From: Actinoplanes sp. L3-i22
Lineage (GTDB): Bacteria > Actinomycetota > Actinomycetes > Mycobacteriales > Micromonosporaceae
Direction of reading: 5' to 3'
Length of the DNA stretch: 64,000 nt
Assembly: GCF_019704555.1 (NCBI RefSeq)
Contig: NZ_AP024745.1
Span: 9,184,501-9,248,500, forward strand
The notes below the pieces were generated by a model. That model searched no databases, was not told the DNA's origin, and was given only the letters and a program-made list of their open reading frames with translations. The stretch's first letter is position 1. Every line of letters begins with the position of its first letter. Position numbers and translations under genes: made by a program. Positions 25,659-33,463 of this stretch are shown piece by piece.

Positions 25659-26689
25659 GGCGTGTTTCATAAGCAGGTCAGAGCCACTCGCAGATGATGG
25701 TGATGGTCAGAACTGCCTGGTAGCGGACGGCAAGTTTGTCGTAGCGGGTCGCGACGCCGCGGTGGCGTTTGAGGCGGTTGATGCCGCATTCGACGGCGTG
25801 GCGTTGCCGGTAGACGAGCCGGTCGAAAGCGGGTGGCCGGCCGCCTTTGCGGCCTTTGGCTTTGCGGTGGGCGTCCTGGTCACTCTTGCTGGGAATGCAC
25901 GCCCGGATTCCGCGTTTACGCAGGTAGGAACGGTTTCCTTTCGAGGTGTAGGCCTTGTCGGCGAGGACCGTGTCGGGGCGGGTCCGGGGCCGGCCACCGC
26001 CGGGCCGGCCGACCCGGATCCTGGACAGGACCGGGATGAACTGCGGACTGTCCCCGCACTGCCCGGCGGTCACGATGAACGCCATGACCTTCTGCCCCTG
26101 CTCACAGGCCAGATGCGTCTTGGTGGTCAACCCGCCCCGCGACCGCCCCAGGCCGTGATCATCAGGTTCGGTGTGCACGCCGCCGGGCGGTTCCTTCTGC
26201 AACTGCCCGTCGCGGCGAGCACCGGCCGCGTGCTGATGGGCGCGGCTGGTCATCGAGTCGATGCTGATGTCCCAGCGGATCCGGCCGGCCGCATCGGCAT
26301 GGGCCTGCAGAGCGGCCAGGATGCTGTCCCAGGTGCCGTCGCGTTGCCAGCGGCGAAACAGTCCATAGACGGTAGGCCAGGGCGGATAGACGGCGGCGAC
26401 GTCCCGCCACGGAACCCCGTTCCGGATCCGCCAGCGGATCCCGTTGATGAGCTGCCATTTCGTCCACTTCGGCGGCCGCCCGTTCCCCGACACAGCAGGC
26501 AGCAACGGAGCAAGCCGCTGCCACTGAGCGTCGGTGAGGTCATGCCGCGTCGTCACCGCTAAGGTGGCCACGAGGTCTCCGGTATGAAGTTCTAGCTTGG
26601 TCGCTGAACCACTTACCGGAGACCTCTTCAGTTATCGATGACCGCCACGCCGTGACCCTCACCGGCAAAACCAACTTCTAAAACACGCC
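25659..26689 (-). mobile_element. IS5-family insertion sequence, complete
   Basis: This 1031-bp element is bounded by terminal inverted repeats that share GGCGTGTTT exactly and continue imperfectly for about 20 bp. It is flanked by direct CTAG repeats at 25655-25658 and 26690-26693, the target duplication known for the IS427 subgroup of IS5. It carries one intact transposase gene. Its right-hand CTAG is shared with the left end of the neighbouring IS630 element, so this element arrived later. Confidence 0.85.
25678..26571 (-). CDS. IS5-family DDE transposase
   Basis: This 297-residue transposase is in a single frame. The N-terminal DUF4096-type region reads [14 protein letters not shown], then [17 protein letters not shown]. 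The DDE catalytic residues are all present: Asp in [10 protein letters not shown], Asp in VLADKAYTS and Glu in [22 protein letters not shown] segment is also typical. The gene fills almost the whole element and looks active; no frameshift is needed, unlike many relatives. Confidence 0.93.
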   Translation of the reverse strand: MATLAVTTRHDLTDAQWQRLAPLLPAVSGNGRPPKWTKWQLINGIRWRIRNGVPWRDVAAVYPPWPTVYGLFRRWQRDGTWDSILAALQAHADAAGRIRWDISIDSMTSRAHQHAAGARRDGQLQKEPPGGVHTEPDDHGLGRSRGGLTTKTHLACEQGQKVMAFIVTAGQCGDSPQFIPVLSRIRVGRPGGGRPRTRPDTVLADKAYTSKGNRSYLRKRGIRACIPSKSDQDAHRKAKGRKGGRPPAFDRLVYRQRHAVECGINRLKRHRGVATRYDKLAVRYQAVLTITIICEWL

Positions 26690-26766
26690 CTAGTGCGTTG
26701 ACCACGAACGTTTACCGGGTCGGTGACACGCCGGATCGCCTCCGTCGGTAACTGCTGACGACGGCT

Positions 26767-26802
26767 CACTCTCAACGGCGGTGACATGCGTTGTTGAGAG
26801 TG
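26767..26802 (+). promoter_or_regulatory. Hairpin just upstream of the IS630 transposase start
   Basis: The perfect 10-bp arms CACTCTCAAC (26767-26776) and GTTGAGAGTG (26793-26802) enclose a 16-base loop. The structure ends 10 bases before the TTG start and overlaps the GAGAGTGAGG ribosome-site region. Such hairpins in insertion sequences can shield the transposase start from transcripts that enter from outside. Confidence 0.5.
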
Positions 26803-26812
26803 AGGTGGCAGG

Positions 26813-27932
26813 TTGGCCGAGCCGGTCAGGGCACGGCGGTTGACGCAGGATGAGGGCCGCAAGCTGCAACAACTTGTCCGTAGGGGCAAGCACGATTCGG
26901 TCCGGGTACGCCGGGCGTTGATCATCATGGCGTCGGCGTCCGGGACGCCGGTTTCGGCAATCGCGAGCCTGATCGCCGGGCATGAGGACACCGTCCGGGA
27001 CGTGATCCACTCGTTCAACGAGATCGGTCTTCGTGCGTTGGACCCTCAATGGGGCGGGAGGCCGTCCCCGCCGGATCAGTGACGACGATGAGGCATTCAT
27101 CGTCGCGACGGCCACGGCCCGCCCGAGCACGCTCGGGCGGCCCTTCACCTGCTGGAGCCTGCGTAAACTCGCCGACTACCTGGCTACCGGCGCCGCCCGG
27201 CCGATCATGATCGGCCGGGAACGGCTGCGGCAGATCCTGCGCCGTAACGAGGTCAGCTGGCAGCGGACCCGCACCTGGAAGGAATCGAAGGACCCGGACT
27301 TCGACGCGAAACTCGACCGGATCGAGGAAGTCACCACCCGATTTCCCACCCGGTGTTTCGCGTTCGACCAGTTCGGGCCGCTCTCGATTCGTCCGCACCA
27401 CGGCCGCGGCTGGGCACGACAATCGCATCCGGACCGACTGCCGGCGACCTACCACCGCACGCACGGCATCCGCTACTTCCACGGCTGTTACAGCCTCGGC
27501 GACGACCAGCTCTGGGGCGTGAACCGGCGTCGCAAAGGCGCAGATCACACCCTGTCCGCACTGAAAACGATCCGCAGGACGCGGCCGGACGGCGCCCCGA
27601 TCTACGTCATCCTGGACAACCTGTCGGCGAACAAGACGCCGACGATCCGGGCCTGGGCGGTCCGGAACAAGGTCGAGTTGTGTCTCACGCCGACCAGTGC
27701 GTCCTGGGCGAACCCGATCGAGGCACAGTTCGGGCCCTTGCGCATGTTCACCATAGCGAACTCGGACCACCCGAACCACACCGTCTTGGCCCGCAAGCTG
27801 CAGAAATACTTGCGATGGCGTAACGCCAACGCCCGCCACCCCGACGTCCTGACCGCACAACGCCGTGAACGAGCCCGGATCCGCAGCGAACGACAACAAC
27901 GCTGGGGCCGACCCCGAACGAAGGCCGCCTGA
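26813..27932 (+). CDS. IS630-family transposase, two frames (+1 frameshift)
   Basis: The first frame (26813-27082, TTG start) encodes an HTH region of 89 residues: RRLTQDEGRKLQQLVRRG, then VSAIASLIAGHEDTVRDVIHSFNEIGLRALDPQW. The second frame (open from 27033 to 27932) carries the DDE domain: Asp in AFDQFGPLSI, Asp in YVILDNLSANKTP and Glu in NPIEAQFGPL. The frames overlap near 27055-27065 in TGGGGCGGGAGG. Skipping one G there gives the family sequence DPQW-GGGRPRRIS, so a +1 slip is needed. It may be programmed, as in some IS630 members, or a mutation. Confidence 0.85.
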
Positions 27933-28006
27933 CGGATCAGACCCGGCGAACGTTCGTGGTCAACGCACTAGCATTGCTGTCAACTTCTGCCACCGAGGGA
28001 GGGTTC

Positions 28007-28252
28007 ATGGCGGCTCTCAGTATCAGAGATCTTGACGATGCGGTGAAAGAAAAGCTCCGGCTTCGGGCCACCCGGAACGGCCGCTCCATGGAGGCTGAGA
28101 TCCGCGCCATCCTGACCACCGCTGTCACCGAAGACGCACCACGAACCGATCTGTTCAGCGCCCTCACGGACCGGTTCGCCCAGCTCGGCGGCACCGACTT
28201 CGATCTGCCGGCACGCACCACCACGCCCAGGGCTGCGAGCCTGCCGGAGTGA
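28007..28252 (+). CDS. Orphan ribbon-helix-helix antitoxin (FitA/VapB-like)
   Basis: This protein has 81 residues. The N-terminus (MAALSIRDLDDAVKEKLRLRATRNGRSMEAEIRAIL) is a classic RHH fold of the FitA/StbC type, with the beta strand first. The C-terminal tail, which would block the toxin, is polar. A strong GAGGGAGGG precedes the ATG. Antitoxins of this kind are normally followed at once by a VapC-type PIN gene starting with a LLDTNV-like strand. No such gene follows: only a short fragment of another family is seen. The IS630 element ends 38 bases upstream, so the native promoter is probably cut off. Confidence 0.8.
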   Translation: MAALSIRDLDDAVKEKLRLRATRNGRSMEAEIRAILTTAVTEDAPRTDLFSALTDRFAQLGGTDFDLPARTTTPRAASLPE

Positions 28253-28280
28253 TACGCCGGACGCCTGAAGAGGACATGGC

Positions 28281-28382
28281 GTGGTCGCCGCGATCCGCTG
28301 GGCCGGCCCAGGCCGCGAACTGACCCAGACCGGCCAGTTGACCATGGCAGGCATCCACCATCGACTTGCCACCAGCCTATGA
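28281..28382 (+). pseudogene. Fragment resembling plasmid pRiA4b ORF-3-like proteins
   Basis: A 33-codon frame reads VVAAIRWAGPGRELTQTGQLTMAGIHHR and ends at TGA 28382. The GREL-TQTGQLT core matches a recurring motif (RKLTQTGRLTLADAR) that I know from actinobacterial proteins annotated as pRiA4b ORF-3-like. The rest of the gene is missing on both sides. The neighbouring minus-strand gene at 28426 may belong to the same broad group. Confidence 0.4.
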
Positions 28383-28425
28383 GCCGGCAGAACCACATCG
28401 TCACGGGGTTACCCCGTTCGCGTGA

Positions 28426-29655
28426 TCATTCGATCAGACGTCGAGCCAGGCGTCCGGCATTGAGTGACCGCATCGCGTCCTCCACGGCTTCCGGGTCGGA
28501 GAGATCGACACCACGGGCCTCCAGCTCCGCGGCGATCTGCTTGGCCGGACCCCACGCCGCCGAGTCGTCGAACGCCTCCTCGAACCCGGGGAGGAACACG
28601 TCGACAGCGTCGACCACCGGACCGATCCATACCGGGTCTACCGTGCGGCGTTCCAGCGTGTACCGGATCCAGCGCCGCAACACATCCGGCAACGCGGCGC
28701 GCTGCTCGGCATCCAGCACCGCCTTGCGCGGCAGCCAGTCGTCCAGGAACAAGCCGACCTGCTCCGGGCTCCAGCACAGTGGGCCACTGGTCATGTAACC
28801 GTCGCCGTAATCCAGGAACAGATCGGCCAGCGACCTGGCGACCGTGTCGTCCGCCGGCGCGAACCCGTCCAGCAGTAGTTCCCGTTCCGCATCGCCCATC
28901 GGCTGCCAGTCACCGAAGTCCGGAAGGTACGGCCGGCACCGCGACCAGGCCAGCGCCCGCAGGTCGAGGAAATCCTCGTCGTCGGGACGAGGCCAGGTCA
29001 TGTCCGTGGCCCGCAGAGCATTCGCCAACTCCGCCAGCACGACGTCGACCGGGCTCTCGACGGCCGGCATCGGCACCTCGCCCGGCTCGCGCAGCCGGTT
29101 CCAGGTCTCCGCCGCCCCCGGCTCCAGCACCGCCAGCTTGTCCACCAGCACACCGGCCGCCAGGGAAATCTGCGCCATCAACGTGTGCGGGCGCTGCCCG
29201 GCGAACTCGATGAACAGCACGTGCTCGCTGTCCCAGACATCCACCGCCTGCCACGCCCGAGCCGGCTCGAAGGCAGGAACCTCGAACCACTGCGGCATCG
29301 GCTGACTCTCCGACAAGATCTCCAGCGTGCCATCCAGCAGCGGCCACTCCTCAGTGGCAGCGACACGCCGCAGCGCCGCCACCGCGGCCAGCCCATCCGG
29401 CGACGGCCGGGTCGACGCCCGGCCGGCGACCTCCAGGTGGAAAGTTTTCTCCGGCTCGCGCTCGCCGAGCCCCGCGGCCGACCACGCGGCGCCGAGCCAG
29501 CTACTGGCCCACCGCTCGGCCTCGAGCGCACTGTCCACGGACACGATCGTCACCGCGTCACGCATCAACCGATCCGACAACCGCAGCTCACGCACCGGGC
29601 GCTGCGGACGCTGCGGCTTACCCCGTCCCCCGGGACGACCACGACTCTTGGGCAT
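28426..29655 (-). CDS. Conserved hypothetical protein (pRiA4b ORF-3/SEC-C-associated type)
   Basis: This 409-residue soluble protein starts with a very basic, Gly/Arg/Pro-rich tail (MPKSRGRPGGRGKPQRPQRP), followed by a long acidic alpha/beta body. The C-terminal third (CWSPEQVGLFLDDWLPRKAVLD, then LPDVLRRWIRYTLERR) matches a region I associate with actinobacterial hypothetical proteins often linked to SEC-C or pRiA4b ORF-3 genes. No catalytic motif is recognised. The start at 29655 is set by the MPKSRGR-type N-terminus common to such proteins; an upstream in-frame GTG at 29760 lacks coding signal. It lies beside a pRiA4b-like fragment. Confidence 0.7.
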   Translation of the reverse strand: MPKSRGRPGGRGKPQRPQRPVRELRLSDRLMRDAVTIVSVDSALEAERWASSWLGAAWSAAGLGEREPEKTFHLEVAGRASTRPSPDGLAAVAALRRVAATEEWPLLDGTLEILSESQPMPQWFEVPAFEPARAWQAVDVWDSEHVLFIEFAGQRPHTLMAQISLAAGVLVDKLAVLEPGAAETWNRLREPGEVPMPAVESPVDVVLAELANALRATDMTWPRPDDEDFLDLRALAWSRCRPYLPDFGDWQPMGDAERELLLDGFAPADDTVARSLADLFLDYGDGYMTSGPLCWSPEQVGLFLDDWLPRKAVLDAEQRAALPDVLRRWIRYTLERRTVDPVWIGPVVDAVDVFLPGFEEAFDDSAAWGPAKQIAAELEARGVDLSDPEAVEDAMRSLNAGRLARRLIE

Positions 29656-29849
29656 ATACCCGTTTACCACATCGAGCCTGGCACCAGGCCCCGCGCGACC
29701 CGCGGTTCGCGCAATTCCACCTTCGACGGCAGGCTCTCCGCACCACGCGCATAGATCCACATCACCGCCGACACCAAGACACGAACAACATTTACACCGT
29801 TAACTGGGCAATCCTGGGTAATAGGGTCGATCATGTCGGCCTGGGCGCG

Positions 29850-30932
29850 TCAGTAGCTGTGGAAGACGTTGCGCAGCGTGGTGATGTCGGCGTCGGCCAG
29901 GCTGGTGAACTTGCCCGGCGGCGTTATCAACAGCTTCGAGCGCCTCCCGTTCACGGCGTTCCGCAGGGCGCCGAGCGCGTTCGCCAGTAGCTGCTCCTGG
30001 TAGTCGATGCGGTCGTGAAGCTTCTGGATGGCCTCGGTCATCGACTGGATCACCGCTTGGACGGTGGCACCGGCGATCTCGAAGCGTTCATCCTTCTGGT
30101 CCGGCACCGTGCCGAGGATGGCACCGAGGGACTGGATCGACTCGGCGGCCATGGCGGCTCCGGCGGGCAGGCTCTCCGGTGCGACGGCGACGACAACGAC
30201 CGCGGCGATCGCGCCGACCACCGTCAGCACGGTCTGGGTGCCCTTCTTGCGGTTCATGCACCACTGGTCGAGGGAGTCCAGGGTCTTGATGGTGTTCTCG
30301 CCGATGGTCCAGACGTCTGTGAGCTGCCGGCGCCGTAGCTCCAGGTGGGCGTCCATGACCTCGGCGAGGGTGGTGGCGTACTGGTGTTGCAGGCCGGCGG
30401 CGTGCGTCAGCGCGGAGCAGTATCCGGAGAAGTTGTCGGCCGCATCGCCGGTCCAGTACTTCATGCGGATGGTGGTGACATAGTCGACGAGTTGGCCGAC
30501 GGTCTCGTCCTGTGAGTCCGCGCCGGCGAGGGTCTCGGTGGACAGCTGCCCGCCGGCCTTGCGGGTGAGTCTCAGGCTGGGGATAAGGGTGCCGGCGGTG
30601 CGGTAGAGCGGGCTGGTCAGGGACTCGTTGATGCTGTCCGGGTCGGGTATGGAGAACGCGGTGAAGTAGCTGGGGACATCGGCGAGGGCTTCCCGGACAT
30701 ATGCCTGCACGTTTGCGTTGTCCTCAGGGCTTCCCGAGGTCGGGGCGAGGTAGTGCGGATTGCTGGTGGCCATGCCAGGGGTCTGCGACTTGGCGTAGTC
30801 GTCGATGGAGCCCTGCTGGGCTTGGCTGTACGAGTTGTCCTGCCAGAGGACGACCTCGGCGGCCTTGTCGACGACGCGCTGGCCCAGTGATTGCAGGTCG
30901 GCGTAGCTGCGGTAGACGTATCCGTCGGCCAT
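29850..30932 (-). CDS. WXG100/ESX-like protein with a large C-terminal region
   Basis: This protein has 360 residues and no signal peptide. A helical body contains IRMKYWTGDAADNFSGYCSALTHAA near 155-175, a typical WXG helix-turn-helix. A hydrophobic stretch follows at about 235-260 (TVLTVVGAIAAVVVVAVAP). The end is a coiled-coil-like segment (IQSMTEAIQKLHDRIDYQEQLLANAL) and a basic tail. Such proteins are exported by, or scaffold substrates of, type VII (ESX) systems in actinobacteria. It is the last gene of a four-gene operon with a second WXG-like protein and a lipoprotein. Its hydrophobic segment could insert into membranes. Confidence 0.7.
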   Translation of the reverse strand: MADGYVYRSYADLQSLGQRVVDKAAEVVLWQDNSYSQAQQGSIDDYAKSQTPGMATSNPHYLAPTSGSPEDNANVQAYVREALADVPSYFTAFSIPDPDSINESLTSPLYRTAGTLIPSLRLTRKAGGQLSTETLAGADSQDETVGQLVDYVTTIRMKYWTGDAADNFSGYCSALTHAAGLQHQYATTLAEVMDAHLELRRRQLTDVWTIGENTIKTLDSLDQWCMNRKKGTQTVLTVVGAIAAVVVVAVAPESLPAGAAMAAESIQSLGAILGTVPDQKDERFEIAGATVQAVIQSMTEAIQKLHDRIDYQEQLLANALGALRNAVNGRRSKLLITPPGKFTSLADADITTLRNVFHSY

Positions 30933-30945
30933 GACGTTGTCCTGC

Positions 30946-31350
30946 CTATCCGGCGATCTGGATCACCGGCGGCTGGTCCGCGGGGATGCGCTCTCCGGCC
31001 AGGGTGCCGGACGGATTCCCGCTGTCCCAGGCGGCCTTGAGGATGGCTTGGCCGGATTCGGTGTCGGTCTGCTCGTACACCTCGGCGATGTGGACCACGG
31101 TCTGGGCGGCGCTGAACAGGTTCTCGGCGCTGTGGCCCAGAACGTTCTGCAGGTCGTCGCGCAGTTCCTGCCAGAGTGCGGTGATCAGGCTCGCCGGGCC
31201 ATCGGCCGAGACCTGGAAGGCTGCAGCCTGGCTGCCGGCCGTCAAAGCGACCGCGTTGTTGACCTTGCCGTAGGTGGTGGCCATCAGCAGCAGGTCCATT
31301 CTGCCGATGATGAGCAGGTCATTGATGTTGGCGGTGAACTGGTCGGCCAT
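30946..31350 (-). CDS. Small WXG-like helical protein
   Basis: This 134-residue, mostly alpha-helical protein starts MADQFTANINDLLIIGRMDLLLMATTYGKV and has no signal sequence. It contains ALWQELRDDLQNVLG and HIAEVYEQTDTESGQA; the last segment resembles the end of many ESX substrate partners. It lies 13 bases upstream of the larger WXG-like gene, consistent with a heterodimeric export pair. A strict WXG motif is not seen, so family placement rests on size, helicity and context. Confidence 0.6.
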   Translation of the reverse strand: MADQFTANINDLLIIGRMDLLLMATTYGKVNNAVALTAGSQAAAFQVSADGPASLITALWQELRDDLQNVLGHSAENLFSAAQTVVHIAEVYEQTDTESGQAILKAAWDSGNPSGTLAGERIPADQPPVIQIAG

Positions 31351-31378
31351 GCTGACTCCCCGTGTCGTCGGTGATGGT

Positions 31379-32146
31379 TCAGGCAAGGCAGGCCGCGGTG
31401 GCGACCGGGGTGAGACTGAGCGCGGGCTGACCCAGCGCGATCTGCACCGTGGTCTTGCTCCGGTCGGTGGCCTTGGGCAGCGCGAGCGTGAATTCAACGA
31501 ACTGATCGGCGGTGATCCGGCCGTTCATCCCGTAGATGATCTTCCCGCTTTTGTTGCGCAGGATCAGGGTTGCCGCGGGAGCGCAGAGCCCAGCGCCGGA
31601 CGGGTCGGTGACGATGCGACCGGTCACGGTGGAACGGCCGTCCCCGTCGGCAGCACCGACCTTCACATCGACAACCCGAACCTCACGAGGCCATCCAGCG
31701 AATGCGCTGGCGGAGACCGGTGTCGCTCCGTCGAAGGCCGCCTCAACCTTGCCGATCTCGGCGCCCTCCTTGTCGAGGTAGAAGCGCCCAGCACCGGCGA
31801 GTTCCTGACCCGGCAGCATGACCACGATGTTCGGGGACTCCTCCTCGCTTGCCGCGACCGTGGCACCCGACGGGTCGAGGAGGTGGACCTTCACCGAGGC
31901 GTTGTAGACGGCGTATGGGCAACTGTTACGGGTCACGATGCCGTACTGAACGGTCTGCCCGTCGAAGTTGAAGCCGGTCTCGGTGACGGTCGGCTTGCAC
32001 GCCGGAGCACTCCGCGCAGGCCGCGGCGCGGAACTGGCGACAGCGGATGGCGCCGGGCCCTCGGCGGACGGTCCGTCGACGCAGCCGGCCAGGGAGGCCA
32101 GCACTACGGCCAGCGCGAACCACTTCAGGCGACGGGGCGCGATCAT
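31379..32146 (-). CDS. Lipoprotein of unknown function
   Basis: This 255-residue precursor starts MIAPRRLKWFALAVVLASLAGC, a clear lipoprotein signal. A Ser/Pro/Ala linker follows, then two beta-rich halves. The first (TGFNFDGQTVQYGIVTRNSCPYAVYNASVKVHLLD) looks like an Ig-like or DUF4352-type fold. The second contains STVTGRIVTDPSGAGLCAPAATLILRNKSGKIIYG. It is expected on the outer face of the membrane. Its ATG overlaps the stop of the upstream gene (ATGA), and the WXG-like genes follow. It may act with them at the cell surface. Confidence 0.8.
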   Translation of the reverse strand: MIAPRRLKWFALAVVLASLAGCVDGPSAEGPAPSAVASSAPRPARSAPACKPTVTETGFNFDGQTVQYGIVTRNSCPYAVYNASVKVHLLDPSGATVAASEEESPNIVVMLPGQELAGAGRFYLDKEGAEIGKVEAAFDGATPVSASAFAGWPREVRVVDVKVGAADGDGRSTVTGRIVTDPSGAGLCAPAATLILRNKSGKIIYGMNGRITADQFVEFTLALPKATDRSKTTVQIALGQPALSLTPVATAACLA

Positions 32147-32562
32147 CGGCTCTCCCGGATTGCGTTGTCGGTGGGTGCGGCGCGGCGCCACGCGGGCAGG
32201 CCTGCCCCCAGGTCGTAATACTGGTCGAGCAGGCGGGCGCGGCCCGAACGGTAGGCGTTGATCGTGCCGTCGGCGGCGGTCAGGGCCTCGGTGACGAACC
32301 GGTCCTGGAAGAGTTCACGCTGGGCGCCGGGTCCGACCACGACGGTCCACGACGCCAAGGCTCGGCTGGTGATGCTGATCCAGCCGTCCGGCGAGGAACC
32401 CGTCACCGTCAGTTCGGCAGCTTCCCGCTCGAAGCTGCGGTCGACGGGGTTGCGGTCCGGCTCGTATCCGTCCAAGAATGCGGCCTCGACCTCGGCGTAC
32501 TCCCGGTGGTAGCGAACCCGGACTGCCCCACTGACCGACCCCCGTAGATCGATAAACGCCAT
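32143..32562 (-). CDS. Hypothetical protein heading the WXG/lipoprotein operon
   Basis: This 139-residue soluble protein is not recognised. The middle (ASWTVVVGPGAQRELFQDRFVTEALTAADGTINAYRSG) suggests an alpha/beta fold. The start reads MAFIDLRGSVSGAVRVRYHREY. It has no signal peptide or membrane segment. It is coupled to the lipoprotein gene by an ATGA overlap, the same arrangement as the pairs at 7401/6736 and 5945/6133 in this window. Confidence 0.65.
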   Translation of the reverse strand: MAFIDLRGSVSGAVRVRYHREYAEVEAAFLDGYEPDRNPVDRSFEREAAELTVTGSSPDGWISITSRALASWTVVVGPGAQRELFQDRFVTEALTAADGTINAYRSGRARLLDQYYDLGAGLPAWRRAAPTDNAIRESR

Positions 32563-32716
32563 GCGCCGTGCTCGCCGGAGATTACAGCGATCGGGAACGC
32601 CGGGTTCAATCGATCCGTTATCCGACACTGGGCCCACCGGGAACGTGGCACAACGGCGCGCCTGGCCGAGGACCTCCGCCGCGACCTGGCCGAGGCCCGT
32701 GCGAAGGCCAAGCCTG

Positions 32717-32737
32717 CGAGGGGACTCGAACCCCTCG
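32717..32737 (-). other. tRNA T-arm-like hairpin (possible tRNA 3' fragment)
   Basis: Read on the minus strand, the sequence CGAGGGG-TTCGAGT-CCCCTCG has a perfect stem and a loop that matches the universal tRNA T-loop TTCRANY. No matching D-arm, anticodon arm or 5' acceptor is found within 90 bases, so a whole tRNA gene is absent. Integrative elements often leave such 3' tRNA pieces at their edges. It lies between the WXG operon and the reductase gene. Confidence 0.35.
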
Positions 32738-32788
32738 ACCACCAAGTCGCTGACCTGCCCAAAGCACGGGTCGGCGGACGGGCAAGGG

Positions 32789-33358
32789 CTATCGGGCGCT
32801 GCCCGGGACGCGGTAGCGCAGATGCACGACGCCGTTCGGGAAGCGGTGCTCGTCGAGGAGTTCGAGGTCGGCGCGGATGCCGGTCGGCAGGCCTGGCTTG
32901 CCGCCGCCGAGGAGGACGGGCAGGACGACCAAGCGGCACTCGTCGACCAGCCCGGCCCGGAAAGCCTGCGCCGCGAGGTCAGCACCGCCGATGGTGAGAT
33001 CGCTGCCGGCCGAGGCCTTCAGTTCGCGCACCGCGGCGGGGTCGAAACGGCGTTCGAGCCGGGTACCGGCGGTCGACACCGCGGCAAGGGTCGTGGAGTA
33101 CACGACCTTGCTCGCCGCCTGCCAGGCGCTCGCGAAGTCAGCCATCAGGCCGGACCGCGCGGCCAGAGCCGGATCGGTCTCCCAGACGGCCATCGCCTCG
33201 TACAGCCGCCGCCCGTAGAGAAACGTGCCCACGGACCGCAACAGATCGGTGTGGAACGCGAACACCTCGTCGCCGATCGGAAACCAGTCGATCCCGCCGC
33301 GTTCGTCCTCGATGTAGCCGTCGACCGACACGTTCGTCACGTAGCTGAGCTTGCCCAT
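32789..33358 (-). CDS. Dihydrofolate reductase/RibD C-terminal-like reductase
   Basis: This 189-residue protein begins MGKLSYVTNVSVDGYIEDERGGIDWFP, the usual start of RibD_C-type reductases (YyaP/YwjB group). It then has FLYGRRLYEAMAVWE, SDLTIGGADLAAQAFRAGLVDECRLVVLPVLLGGG and the final strand. NADPH-dependent reduction is expected; the substrate is not known. Related genes are often annotated as dihydrofolate reductase without proof. An alternative start lies 12 bases upstream. No operon partner. Confidence 0.85.
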   Translation of the reverse strand: MGKLSYVTNVSVDGYIEDERGGIDWFPIGDEVFAFHTDLLRSVGTFLYGRRLYEAMAVWETDPALAARSGLMADFASAWQAASKVVYSTTLAAVSTAGTRLERRFDPAAVRELKASAGSDLTIGGADLAAQAFRAGLVDECRLVVLPVLLGGGKPGLPTGIRADLELLDEHRFPNGVVHLRYRVPGSAR

Positions 33359-33463
33359 GCCATCACCCATCCATGGTCCCGAAACCGACTGCCCTTACCC
33401 GCTCTACGAACGACCCGCGGCAGATCCGACACGTGCCGCCCCGATCGCGAACAATCGAAGCGG

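Larger units (their letters stand above)
26693..27968 (+). mobile_element. IS630-family insertion sequence
   Basis: This 1276-bp element has 29-bp terminal inverted repeats (left 26693-26721, right 27940-27968) that differ at only two positions and begin GTGCGTTGACCACGAACGTT. It is flanked by TA on both sides (26691-26692 and 27969-27970), the invariant IS630 target duplication. It carries a transposase split across two overlapping frames. The left TA also forms part of the CTAG used by the IS5-family element. Confidence 0.85.

Noticed and set aside
29656..29760. N-terminal extension of the 28426-29655 gene to a GTG at 29760, giving a CAWCGEP motif
   Set aside because: The extra residues lack codon bias and the MPKSRGR-type start is the natural family N-terminus; the short Cys motif is probably chance.
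32700..32790. A complete tRNA gene around the T-arm-like hairpin
   Set aside because: No D-arm, anticodon arm or 5' acceptor strand complementary to CGCAGGC can be found in the required distance.
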